The translations under genes and the position numbers were made by a program. From contig CAZWHE010000061.1 in assembly GCA_964633825.1 (NCBI GenBank), positions 1 through 21,275 of the forward strand: DNA of 21,275 bases. Direction: 5' to 3'. Of this stretch, positions 7,404 through 14,454 are shown in pieces. Position 1 is the first letter of the stretch, and each line of letters starts with the position of its first letter. This stretch comes from CAZWHE01 sp964633825 (GTDB lineage: Bacteria > Planctomycetota > B15-G4 > CAYZWU01). Under the pieces are notes generated by a model. The model did no database searches, was not told where the DNA came from, and saw only the letters and a list, made by a program, of their open reading frames with translations.

Positions 7404-8573
7404 TCAATTCGCGCGGGCTCCGTTGGACAGGTCGATAGGCGGCTGCTGAAGAGGCGGGTCGCCCAGGATCCCCTGGAAATAAACGGAAAGGCTTCCCGCG
7501 CCGGCCGGAACGGTCAGATCAAAGGTGCAGAAATCACCGTCAAGAGAAGCCGTCATGGGAAAAGGAGTCCCCCCTGCCGGTTGTCCCACAAGTCGGGTCA
7601 CACCGAGAGTCGGTATATACTGGTTTAATTCCCCCAATGAAGCCAGAAGCCAGCCCGAAAGGGGGGACTCGTTCTTGCGGAGAAGGAAAAGGACGTCGTC
7701 GCCGGCGGTCCAGCTCCCGGCCGTGTAGAGCCCGGCTGTGTTGCCGGCCGCGCCGATGCCGTAATAGGTCATTCCGAATGCGGCGCCGCCCGGGCCGAAG
7801 AGCTCGCCCGGCCAGGTGAACCAGTATTCCATGCCGCTGCATCCCCACCACGTGCCGCTGTAGGTGCCGTTCGGGTAATAGAGATCGAAAGCGTGCTCCG
7901 TCCCCGTGGGGCCGTTGCCGAAGGTGTCGGGCTTCTTTCCGACACAGACGCCGGTCGCTCCCATTGTCGGAGTATTGAGCGGGACGTAACACTGTCCCAG
8001 GTCCTGGTTCAAAAGAAACTCGTATCCCGAGCCATCGAGATCGACTGTAACGCTCATGGTCCACCCGTAGCCGGGAGGGAGGGTGGGGAAGCCGTAGCCG
8101 TTGGGGAGGCCGGTAAAGACAAATCCCGCTTCGACGACTCCGAGCTTTCCCCAACCCGTGCAGCTGTCATGATAATAAATGGCAAAGGACTCACCCGCGG
8201 GATCCATGTTGTTCGATCCGTAGGTGAAAGTGAAACCATCGATCACTTCGTCGGGCAGACCGGATGAGGTGGGCTGGAGCTTGCCCCAGTCGAGGTGGAG
8301 GTAACCCTGCTCGATTCCGGTAAACCAGCCCGAAATAGCCATGTTGTTCCAGAGAGAAGGACCGTGCCGCATTCTCGATCCCGCCGGTTCGAGGTTTCCT
8401 TCGGTCAAGTCGATCTGCCAGGCCAGGCTGCCGCCCTGTTGGTGGACATCGGAGAGATCGATAATATGGCGGCCGATCCGGCCGTTCGGCTTAGTTTCGA
8501 GGACGTACTGCTGGGCCGCGGCCGTCCCGAGCAAAAAAGTCATAACTATTGTGATAATCAAGCTTTTTGTCAT
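7404..8573 (-). CDS. Secreted protein of unknown function, paralogue of 4770-5861
   Basis: Exported protein of about 389 residues that I cannot assign to a named family. The signal peptide is MTKSLIITIVMTFLLGTAAA, with probable cleavage after AAA-Q or nearby. The start is supported by AGAGGAGG about 7 nt before the ATG. It aligns almost end to end with the protein at 4770-5861: IDGFTFTYGSNNMDPAGE, YHDSCTGWG, GLPNGYGFPTLPPGYGW, TVDLDGSGYEFLLNQ, MTYYGIGAAGN, GWLLASL and VYFQGILGD, finishing in DLSNGARAN. It has an extra N-terminal stretch (about residues 21-70) and Cys-containing loops that the shorter copy lacks. The two copies probably arose by duplication, although the protease gene sits between them. 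Secretion and close relation to its partner are clear; the function is unknown. A TATAAAAT stretch lies just upstream of the SD on the minus strand. Confidence 0.82.
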   Translation of the reverse strand: MTKSLIITIVMTFLLGTAAAQQYVLETKPNGRIGRHIIDLSDVHQQGGSLAWQIDLTEGNLEPAGSRMRHGPSLWNNMAISGWFTGIEQGYLHLDWGKLQPTSSGLPDEVIDGFTFTYGSNNMDPAGESFAIYYHDSCTGWGKLGVVEAGFVFTGLPNGYGFPTLPPGYGWTMSVTVDLDGSGYEFLLNQDLGQCYVPLNTPTMGATGVCVGKKPDTFGNGPTGTEHAFDLYYPNGTYSGTWWGCSGMEYWFTWPGELFGPGGAAFGMTYYGIGAAGNTAGLYTAGSWTAGDDVLFLLRKNESPLSGWLLASLGELNQYIPTLGVTRLVGQPAGGTPFPMTASLDGDFCTFDLTVPAGAGSLSVYFQGILGDPPLQQPPIDLSNGARAN

Positions 8574-8640
8574 TTTAAAGCCTCCTCTTGCTGCGATTTT
8601 ATACTTGATTCATTAGTCCGTTCCATAAGGGGGAACGTCA

Positions 8641-8658
8641 AAAGCGATCCCGCTTTTC
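8641..8658. repeat. Perfect short hairpin in an intergenic region
   Basis: Arms AAAAGCG (8641-8647) and CGCTTTT (8652-8658) with a 4-nt loop. It lies in the gap between the divergent secreted-protein gene and the radical SAM gene, beside an A-rich stretch. No T-run follows on either strand, so it does not look like a terminator. It could be part of the 5' leader or regulatory region of the minus-strand gene. Confidence 0.4.
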
Positions 8659-8692
8659 ATGAAAAAAATAAAAAAAAGGGGGGTCTTTTATT

Positions 8693-8725
8693 TTCGAATG
8701 TTCGAAAGGCCGGAACCCTAAAATA
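8693..8725 (+). promoter_or_regulatory. Palindrome and -10-like box before the radical SAM gene
   Basis: The perfect inverted repeat TTTCGAA-TG-TTCGAAA (8693-8708) lies 70 bp upstream of the start codon at 8778. It overlaps where the -35 of a promoter with the -10-like TAAAAT (8720-8725) would sit. That position would suit a repressor operator. It resembles LexA-type half-sites, but the spacing does not match the Gram-positive SOS box. Confidence 0.4.
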
Positions 8726-8777
8726 AGCCTAACATTTTCTTGTCTCCTCCTTCACGGCCGGCTACAATCTCCGCGCC

Positions 8778-9926
8778 ATGGATCTCGACGAAAAATTGAA
8801 AATACTCGCACGAAGCGCCCGCTTCGACCTCTGCGGCGATTGTGACGTGAAAGGAACGGGCCGCGTGCACCAGGAAGGGGAGAGATGGCACTATCCCGAG
8901 CTCGTTCCTGACGGCAAAAACTCGGTCATGCTCCGCGTGCTCATGACCAACCGCTGTAAAAACAGGTGCTTCTACTGCGAGAACGCCAGCCACCGCGATT
9001 TTCCGGAGGCTTCTCTATCGCCCGACGAGGTGGCCGGCCACTTTGCCGCGCTCTACAAAAAAAAGCGCGCCCGCTCTCTCTTTCTCAGTTCGGCCGTGCA
9101 GGATTCAGCCGAAGGGACAATGACGCGCATCGTCGAGGCGCTCGAGCTGCTCAGGTTCCGCTACAGAGTTCCGGCCTATGTCCATGCCAAGGTCCTGCCC
9201 GGCGCGTCGGACGGCTTGATCCGGCGCACCGTCCGGCTTGCCACGCGCGTTTCCGTGAATGTGGAAGTGCCCAATGCCGGGAGGATGAAGAAGATCGGAG
9301 AGCCGAAGGATTTCGAGAAGGACCTCATGAGCCGGGTCCGGTTCATCTCCGGGCTGCTCCGCGATCCCTCTTTGAAAAAGAAGAGCCAGACCACCCAGTT
9401 CGTGGTCGGCGCCGCCGATGAGACGGACAGAGAGATCCTTTTCACAATGAACGATCTCTACCGAAAGCTCGGGCTCTCCCGCATCTATTTCAGCGCTTTC
9501 CAGCCCCCGGGCCGCGTCGACTTCGCCGCGCCGCGCGCTCCCCTCGCCCGGGAGCACAGGCTCTACCAGGTCGACTTCCTCTTGCGGAAGTACGGATTCG
9601 AGGCGGGCGAGATCCCTCTCGACAGGGACAACCTTTCGGTTCACGAGGACCCCAAAACAGCCTGGGCGCGCCTTCACCCCGGGTTTTTTCCCATCGAGAT
9701 CAACTCCGCCCGGAAGCGCGAGCTCCTCCGCGTGCCCGGCCTCGGGCCTGTTTCGGTCCGCCGCATCGTGAAAGCCCGGAGGAAGGGCGCCATATCATCC
9801 CCCGTCCACCTGAAGGAGCTCGGCGTCCGGCCCCGGCCGGCCCTGGCTTACCTCCTTCTCGACGGGAAGCGGTCCGAGGGCGGCCGGACCGTGCAGGGGG
9901 TTCTGGGATTTTCCGGGCCGGCCTGA
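8778..9926 (+). CDS. Radical SAM protein, putative DNA modification/repair type (TIGR03916-like)
   Basis: Iron-sulfur radical SAM enzyme of about 382 residues, resembling the family named 'putative DNA modification/repair radical SAM protein'. Its substrate is not established. The cluster motif is Cys60-x3-Cys64-x2-Cys67 in TNRCKNRCFYCEN. Two further N-terminal cysteines (19 and 22, in DLCGDC) fit the family. An AYVHAKVLPGA strand and a VNVEVPN segment follow in the barrel. The C-terminus has a helix-hairpin-helix (LRVPGLGPVSVRRIV, about 315-330), which suggests contact with DNA or RNA. No clear SD precedes the only suitable ATG (8778). In many genomes this gene sits beside an uracil-DNA-glycosylase-type partner, but none is adjacent here. 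Its stop lies 9 bp from the stop of the convergent DUF3604 gene. I am confident of the fold and family but not of the biochemical role. Confidence 0.85.
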   Translation: MDLDEKLKILARSARFDLCGDCDVKGTGRVHQEGERWHYPELVPDGKNSVMLRVLMTNRCKNRCFYCENASHRDFPEASLSPDEVAGHFAALYKKKRARSLFLSSAVQDSAEGTMTRIVEALELLRFRYRVPAYVHAKVLPGASDGLIRRTVRLATRVSVNVEVPNAGRMKKIGEPKDFEKDLMSRVRFISGLLRDPSLKKKSQTTQFVVGAADETDREILFTMNDLYRKLGLSRIYFSAFQPPGRVDFAAPRAPLAREHRLYQVDFLLRKYGFEAGEIPLDRDNLSVHEDPKTAWARLHPGFFPIEINSARKRELLRVPGLGPVSVRRIVKARRKGAISSPVHLKELGVRPRPALAYLLLDGKRSEGGRTVQGVLGFSGPA

Positions 9927-9935
9927 CACCCATTT

Positions 9936-11852
9936 CTACCGGGTCACCCAGACGGGCGAAGACCAGGCCGTGTGGCCGTCCTTCTGGGTGACGCGCACCA
10001 TGTACCACGATGTTCCGTCGAGCGGCTCGGAATCCTCGGCGAGGAGACTCGATTCCACACCAAAACACTCGGTGCGGAAGACGGTCTTGCCGTTGCGTAT
10101 GATTTCGACCGCTTCGAGGGGGCCGCAGCCCACCGTTCTGATTGCCACGGGAACGCTCTCCTTGTCGGCGGGCCAGGCTGTTTCCGATCCCATGGGGGAG
10201 TCGGCCACGCGGACGAAGAGAATGATCTTTTTCCCGCTCGTTCCATAGGTGTGGCGCCTTTGGAAGGAATTCCAAACAGCCTCGCGGGTGAGCTCCTCGG
10301 CAAAGAGGCCGAAGAGGCCGCTCGTGGGAGATCCGTAGGATCGCTGGCCCGGATGACCGTCGTGGGTGTCGCCCGACCCGATGATGCCGAGCCTGTAGTC
10401 TCGTTCGAGAGCGTCGAAAACGAAGCTTCCTTCCACGGGTCTGTAGATGCATGAACGGCATCCGTAGCTCTCGGACGAACCGTGGATCGAGCTGATCTCG
10501 ACGAGCCGCTCTTTGTGGCCGGGCGCGATCGTCCAGTCGGTCCGGATCGGCCCGCCGCCCGTGTGGTGGGCGATTGTCATGGCTGTGTAAGGTTCGAGGC
10601 ATTTCCAGAGCCCCTCGGGTGTGGAGCTTCTCTCTTCGGCTGCGCTGAAAACCTCGCCTTCGCCGTCGCGGAAGTAGACGTTCCGGTGGCCCGAGGTCCA
10701 GTTGGTCCACTCGTAACCGAGAAAGGTCACGAAAGAGCCGAGCTCGTAAGCGGCATTGACGGCCTTCTTGATCCTCTCCCAGGGTTTTCCCTGGATCGGG
10801 AAGGTTCCGTAGGAATCGTGGTCGGTGAGAGCCGAGATGTCGAGGCGGGAGACGCTGCGCGCGTACCTGAAATAATCCTCGGGCGTGCCCGTTCCGTCGG
10901 AGAGGCGCGAGTGGCCGTGGATGTCGCCGAAGTAAACATTGAGGCGGCGCTCGCCCCGGCGGCAGAGGAGGGGGTTGCTTTTACCCAGGAGCCTGCCCTC
11001 CTTCACCTCGAAGAAGTAGACGCCCTCCCGGTCGGGCAGTTTGTAGCCGGCGGTCAAGAGAGCGGGCGTCTCTCCGTCCCGGGCCGATAGGGTCAGCGTT
11101 CCGGCCTCTTCGCCGTTCCGGGTGACCTGAACGGTGCAACGGGTCTCCTTTGGAAATGTCGACCAATTCCCCAATCCGTCGAGAGGGGCCGCCGAGACGG
11201 TGACCGTGTCGCCCGGCCCGGCCTGGCTGGGAACACCCACCTCGATCCGAACCGCCTCTCGGGGCAGGATCCTGATCAAGGGCGAAGCGGGAAGAATGGC
11301 GCAGTAACCGTCGCCGTCTCCATCGACCATGATCTGGAACATCTCTTCCGCTTCGGCGAACTTGTCGGCGCGCGCGTTCATGTAAGTGAAAGTGATGCTC
11401 TCGCCGGGCCGGAAACCCCGCTCTTTCGATGTCACCAGAATCCGGTTCAGCTGGAGGGTCAGGACCTGGAGCGAGGGGTCATCGTGAACAACATCGACTT
11501 TCATGAATCCCGGAAAGCCGGGATCGAATGTCTGGGGCCGGGTCCAACCCCACCAGGGCGAGATCTGGAGTATGACGAACCCGCCCGGTTCAACGCCCGG
11601 TTCCTCTGCCGTCCACTTGATCGTCCATGTCGAGTTGGCGCCGATCGGGACCGGCGCGTCGGGCTCGAGGGTGGCCGAGCCCTTCCCGTCCGCTTCAGTG
11701 GGGCGGCAGATCGTGGGCGGGGCGATGAAAATATCCTCTTCGGGGTCCTCTCCCCTGTCGTTATCGGAACAGCCCTGCAAGAGAAACAGGCAAAAGAAGG
11801 CCCGCAGAATCACTGCGGCGAAGGGAACGGAATAAACGCTCCGCCCCGTCAT
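9936..11852 (-). CDS. DUF3604/PHP-like lipoprotein
   Basis: Predicted envelope lipoprotein of about 638 residues with a PHP-like metallo-hydrolase domain of the DUF3604 type, whose substrate is unknown. The N-terminus is a lipoprotein signal with Cys28 in FLLQGC; glutamine at -2 is atypical for a lipobox. An acidic linker follows, then beta-rich regions. The metal-binding motifs come in order: FGDIHGHSRLSDG (about 307-320), LTDHDS (about 340), IAHHTGGG, and GSGDTHDGHPG (about 490-500). A C-terminal beta domain ends in VWVTR. I chose the ATG at 11852, which overlaps the ATPase stop in an ATGA arrangement. The same frame is open much further upstream, but that part is an off-frame shadow of the ATPase gene. 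It is the last gene of the three-gene coupled operon. Confidence 0.85.
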   Translation of the reverse strand: MTGRSVYSVPFAAVILRAFFCLFLLQGCSDNDRGEDPEEDIFIAPPTICRPTEADGKGSATLEPDAPVPIGANSTWTIKWTAEEPGVEPGGFVILQISPWWGWTRPQTFDPGFPGFMKVDVVHDDPSLQVLTLQLNRILVTSKERGFRPGESITFTYMNARADKFAEAEEMFQIMVDGDGDGYCAILPASPLIRILPREAVRIEVGVPSQAGPGDTVTVSAAPLDGLGNWSTFPKETRCTVQVTRNGEEAGTLTLSARDGETPALLTAGYKLPDREGVYFFEVKEGRLLGKSNPLLCRRGERRLNVYFGDIHGHSRLSDGTGTPEDYFRYARSVSRLDISALTDHDSYGTFPIQGKPWERIKKAVNAAYELGSFVTFLGYEWTNWTSGHRNVYFRDGEGEVFSAAEERSSTPEGLWKCLEPYTAMTIAHHTGGGPIRTDWTIAPGHKERLVEISSIHGSSESYGCRSCIYRPVEGSFVFDALERDYRLGIIGSGDTHDGHPGQRSYGSPTSGLFGLFAEELTREAVWNSFQRRHTYGTSGKKIILFVRVADSPMGSETAWPADKESVPVAIRTVGCGPLEAVEIIRNGKTVFRTECFGVESSLLAEDSEPLDGTSWYMVRVTQKDGHTAWSSPVWVTR

Positions 11853-13072
11853 ACTTCCATGGTCCTCTCGATCTCGGGGCGCCTGAAGAGGGGCTCCAGC
11901 GCGTTGACCGGCGTGAAGGTCGTCGCCTTCTCTTCTTTGCGGCAGAGCACGAGGTGGTCCCGGCTGAACAGGTCGGCCAGGATCGGAGAGTGGGTGTTCA
12001 TGATGATCTGGCGCTTGCCCCGTCCCGTTCGGTTGCGCAGCACGTCGACGAGGTGTTCGAGGCAGGTGGGATGAACGCCGTTTTCGGGCTCCTCCACGCC
12101 GATCACCGAATCGGGCACGTCGCAGGAGATCACGGTCAGCAGCCCGATGACGCGGAGCGTGCCGGCCGAACAGAGACGGGCCGGAATCGTCCGCCCCTCT
12201 TCGCGGACAACGAGGCGGAGCGTGCCCGTTCCCGTTCTCTCCACGTCGACGCCTTCCGCACCGGGGACGAGCTTGCGCAGGTTCTCGTTGAGCTTGCCGA
12301 AACCGCGCGGGTTCGAGGTCTTGAGGGTGTGGAGGCACGCCGAAAGGCCTTCGCCGCGGGGGCCCGGTGTGGCGACCTCGGTGAGCGGCGACTCGCCGGC
12401 CAGGCGGATCGGATCGAGGTGGTAGAAGTTCCATCCCGCCACTTCTTCGCGGAACGCCGCGACGTGGGGGTGATGGGGGGCGTAGAGCGAAGCCGAGGCG
12501 GCTGTCCTGCGGCCCGGATCGAGGGGGCGCACCGCTTGGTCCTGCCCTTCCATGCGGGCCGTGGGTTTTCCGCCCTTGCTGAGGATGAAGGGCTCGCGCT
12601 TCGGCCGCCTGAGACCGTCGCTCCTGATGGCGAGGAGCTCCTCGTCCTTGACGCGGAGGCTTCCGAAGGCCGTGTGGAGCTCGACGGTCAGCTTGTAGCG
12701 GAGAAATTTTTCCACGACCTTGCGCCGCGACGTCGTGGATTCGCCCGAGGCCCGGATCATCTCTTCCACTCTTTCCATCGCCCGGGGCGAGAGCCACAGG
12801 TCCGCCTCGAGAGTGAAGGACGCTTTCTTCTGCCCGAGGAGCTCGGGCAATCCCCCGGCCGGGAGGCGGCAGGTCTCGATCGCCGTGCCGCGGTGCGTCT
12901 TCATGGCATCGGTGAGGCTGGGCGAAGCAACCGCTTCCTTCAGGAGGTTGAGCGCGTCGAAGGTGTTGCTTTTTCCCGATGCGTTCGGTCCGAAAAGAAC
13001 GGTGAGCGGCTCCAGGGGAAGCTCGGCGTGGACGAAAGTCTTGTAACCCTTGACACTGAATCGACGGATCAT
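11849..13072 (-). CDS. SMC/OLD-like AAA ATPase (AAA_21/AAA15 type)
   Basis: Cytoplasmic ABC-type ATPase of about 407 residues related to RecF/SMC/OLD ATPases. Walker A GPNASGKS is at 28-35, after the typical opening IRRFSVKGYKTF. A signature-like LCSAGTLRVIGLL comes next, then Walker B VIGVEEPENGVHP (about 320-332) and an H-loop-like MNTHSP (about 356-361). The insert between the halves is short, with no long coiled coil and no TOPRIM nuclease domain, so this is not a full OLD nuclease. Stand-alone members of this kind often pair with a small nuclease-like or DUF4276 (RloB-type) protein in defence modules, but no such gene is adjacent. Both ends overlap neighbours by 4 bp (ATGA at 13072 and at 11852), so it is translationally coupled to two exported proteins. 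ATPase class is secure; function is not. Confidence 0.87.
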   Translation of the reverse strand: MIRRFSVKGYKTFVHAELPLEPLTVLFGPNASGKSNTFDALNLLKEAVASPSLTDAMKTHRGTAIETCRLPAGGLPELLGQKKASFTLEADLWLSPRAMERVEEMIRASGESTTSRRKVVEKFLRYKLTVELHTAFGSLRVKDEELLAIRSDGLRRPKREPFILSKGGKPTARMEGQDQAVRPLDPGRRTAASASLYAPHHPHVAAFREEVAGWNFYHLDPIRLAGESPLTEVATPGPRGEGLSACLHTLKTSNPRGFGKLNENLRKLVPGAEGVDVERTGTGTLRLVVREEGRTIPARLCSAGTLRVIGLLTVISCDVPDSVIGVEEPENGVHPTCLEHLVDVLRNRTGRGKRQIIMNTHSPILADLFSRDHLVLCRKEEKATTFTPVNALEPLFRRPEIERTMEV

Positions 13073-14247
13073 GATTCACCCTCTTTCTTCCCGGCAGCCT
13101 CCGTATGGGAAGGCCGGTTTTCGGGGATTTCCACGTTGCGGATTTCGATCTTTTCCCTCCGGTCGTTTCCGAGGCCGCGCGCTGCGGCCGTGGCGATGTG
13201 CTTCGGCGCGCGCCCCTCGACTTCCTCGATGGCGTTCTTGGCTTCTTCGAGGGGTGGATAGTGCCTGTCGGCGCGTGCGTCCCTGATCCATTCGGCGCCG
13301 ATCGTGTCGACGGCCACGGGATCGGTGGAAAGCAGGATCTTCTCGTGAAGGAAGAGCTGTTTCCTCGATCTGTAGCTCGGCCCGCCGTCGGCCATGCAAA
13401 GGAGTCCGTCGAGGATGTGGAGCCTCATCTTGTCGCGCACAGCCGGAATGTTGTTGATGTCGGCGATGTATGGGTCGCAGCAGTCGCCGTGGCAGTGCCA
13501 GGGCTGGTCCACGACGGCATGGGAAATGTTTTTGAGCGCAAGCGTCACGCCGGAACAGGAATGATCTTTTGCGATGGGAAGATTGATGATGGCCGTGAGC
13601 TCGTTGGCAACGAGCTCGGCCAGCTTGACCCTGCCCCAGGGAAATTCGATCGGCTCCGTCTCGAAACCGGGGAGCGGTTTGCCTTCCATGTAATGTTCCT
13701 TACCCAGCGTGGGTGTGCATCCCACGTACCGGACGCCCTTTTTGCTCTTGTTGATTTTGAGCCCCATGTAGGTCAGGCAGAAGTCGACCTGGTCCCAGAC
13801 GACGATGTTGTTGTCCCCTACGCCGGCGAGGCGCATTCCCTTGATCGCCGTGTCGATGATCGCCTTGCGGGTTCCCATGACGCGGCCGCCGCCGCCGTTG
13901 ATCTTCAAGCCGATCACGTCGTCGGGATTGACGAATTGACTCCAGGCGGCCTTCAGGCTCTTTTCGCCCGTCAGCTCGAGAATTCCCTTTTCCACCATCT
14001 CGGCGATTCGCTCGTCATCGGGTTTGTGTCCGTCGATCATGACTCCCGGCGCCGAGATTTCAGCGACACGGCTCTTTCCCGCCGGTGTGTACGAGCAGGC
14101 CTTGCCCTCTTTTTCCGAACCGGGCTGTCGGTCTTCGTCAGAGAGCGGTTCATCCGCGCTCAATAAGCGGGAAGGGATGGCGCCCAGAAAGGCACCGGCC
14201 GCAGCGGTTTTTTTGAGGAATTCTCTCCGGTCGAGGTTGCGCGTCAT
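13069..14247 (-). CDS. Tat-exported DUF362 domain protein
   Basis: Predicted periplasmic protein of about 392 residues with a DUF362 domain; the biochemical role is unknown. The N-terminus MTRNLDRREFLKKTAAAGAF is a twin-arginine signal (RREFLKK) followed by a hydrophobic stretch and a cleavage-like LLSA. Tat export suggests folding or cofactor insertion before transport. Recognisable DUF362 elements are DDVIGLKINGGGG, INLPIAKDHSCSGVTLALKN, the Cys/His cluster WHCHGDCCDPY, and DPVAVDTIGAEWI near the C-terminus. I see no ferredoxin-type CxxCxxC motif. I chose the ATG at 14247, preceded by AGAGGAG at good spacing and placing the Tat motif at the very N-terminus. The frame is open up to 14343, but that extension (start MGSGSSRG) looks like untranslated leader. 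It is first of three genes, and its stop overlaps the ATPase start by 4 bp. Confidence 0.87.
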   Translation of the reverse strand: MTRNLDRREFLKKTAAAGAFLGAIPSRLLSADEPLSDEDRQPGSEKEGKACSYTPAGKSRVAEISAPGVMIDGHKPDDERIAEMVEKGILELTGEKSLKAAWSQFVNPDDVIGLKINGGGGRVMGTRKAIIDTAIKGMRLAGVGDNNIVVWDQVDFCLTYMGLKINKSKKGVRYVGCTPTLGKEHYMEGKPLPGFETEPIEFPWGRVKLAELVANELTAIINLPIAKDHSCSGVTLALKNISHAVVDQPWHCHGDCCDPYIADINNIPAVRDKMRLHILDGLLCMADGGPSYRSRKQLFLHEKILLSTDPVAVDTIGAEWIRDARADRHYPPLEEAKNAIEEVEGRAPKHIATAAARGLGNDRREKIEIRNVEIPENRPSHTEAAGKKEGES

Positions 14248-14275
14248 CGGTTTCTCCTCTTTGTTGCGGTCGGGG

Positions 14276-14369
14276 GATGTCCGAAGACATCGGGAGTTCA
14301 CCTGCAACTTGGGCCTTGGCCCACGACTTGAGCCCGAGCCCATGGTGCCCTCCCCGAATCCGGATTATA
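14276..14369 (-). promoter_or_regulatory. Probable promoter and structured leader of the DUF362 operon
   Basis: A perfect minus-strand TATAAT (complement of 14364-14369) would start a leader of about 110 nt; the matching -35 is poor. Two hairpins occur in the leader: TGGGCC-TT-GGCCCA (14310-14323) and GATGTC-UUCG-GACATC in minus RNA (14276-14291). The second is a canonical C(UUCG)G ultrastable tetraloop. The region separates the operon from the end of topA. The function is inferred only from structure and position. Confidence 0.45.
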
Positions 14370-14454
14370 AGGTCCGAGCGGGAATAGGAGGAAGAAAAAA
14401 GCCGGCCACGAACGGACTCTTGATCCGCCAAGTTTTTTGACGAATTGAGAAGGA

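Noticed and set aside
8696..8705. Canonical LexA SOS box in the radical SAM promoter
   Set aside because: The half-sites CGAA/TTCG are separated by 2 bp, not arranged as CGAAC-N4-GTTCG, so LexA cannot be claimed. It is kept only as an unnamed palindrome.
9936..13079. A single 1047-codon minus-strand frame that would fuse sequence over the ATPase gene to the DUF3604 protein
   Set aside because: The upstream 400 residues are Arg/Pro-rich off-frame translation of the ATPase gene. The other frame has clear Walker motifs, and the lipoprotein signal begins at 11852 with an ATGA overlap.
13105..14166. Plus-strand frame of about 353 codons opposite the DUF362 gene
   Set aside because: It is antisense to the Tat-signal DUF362 gene and lacks an SD and motifs.
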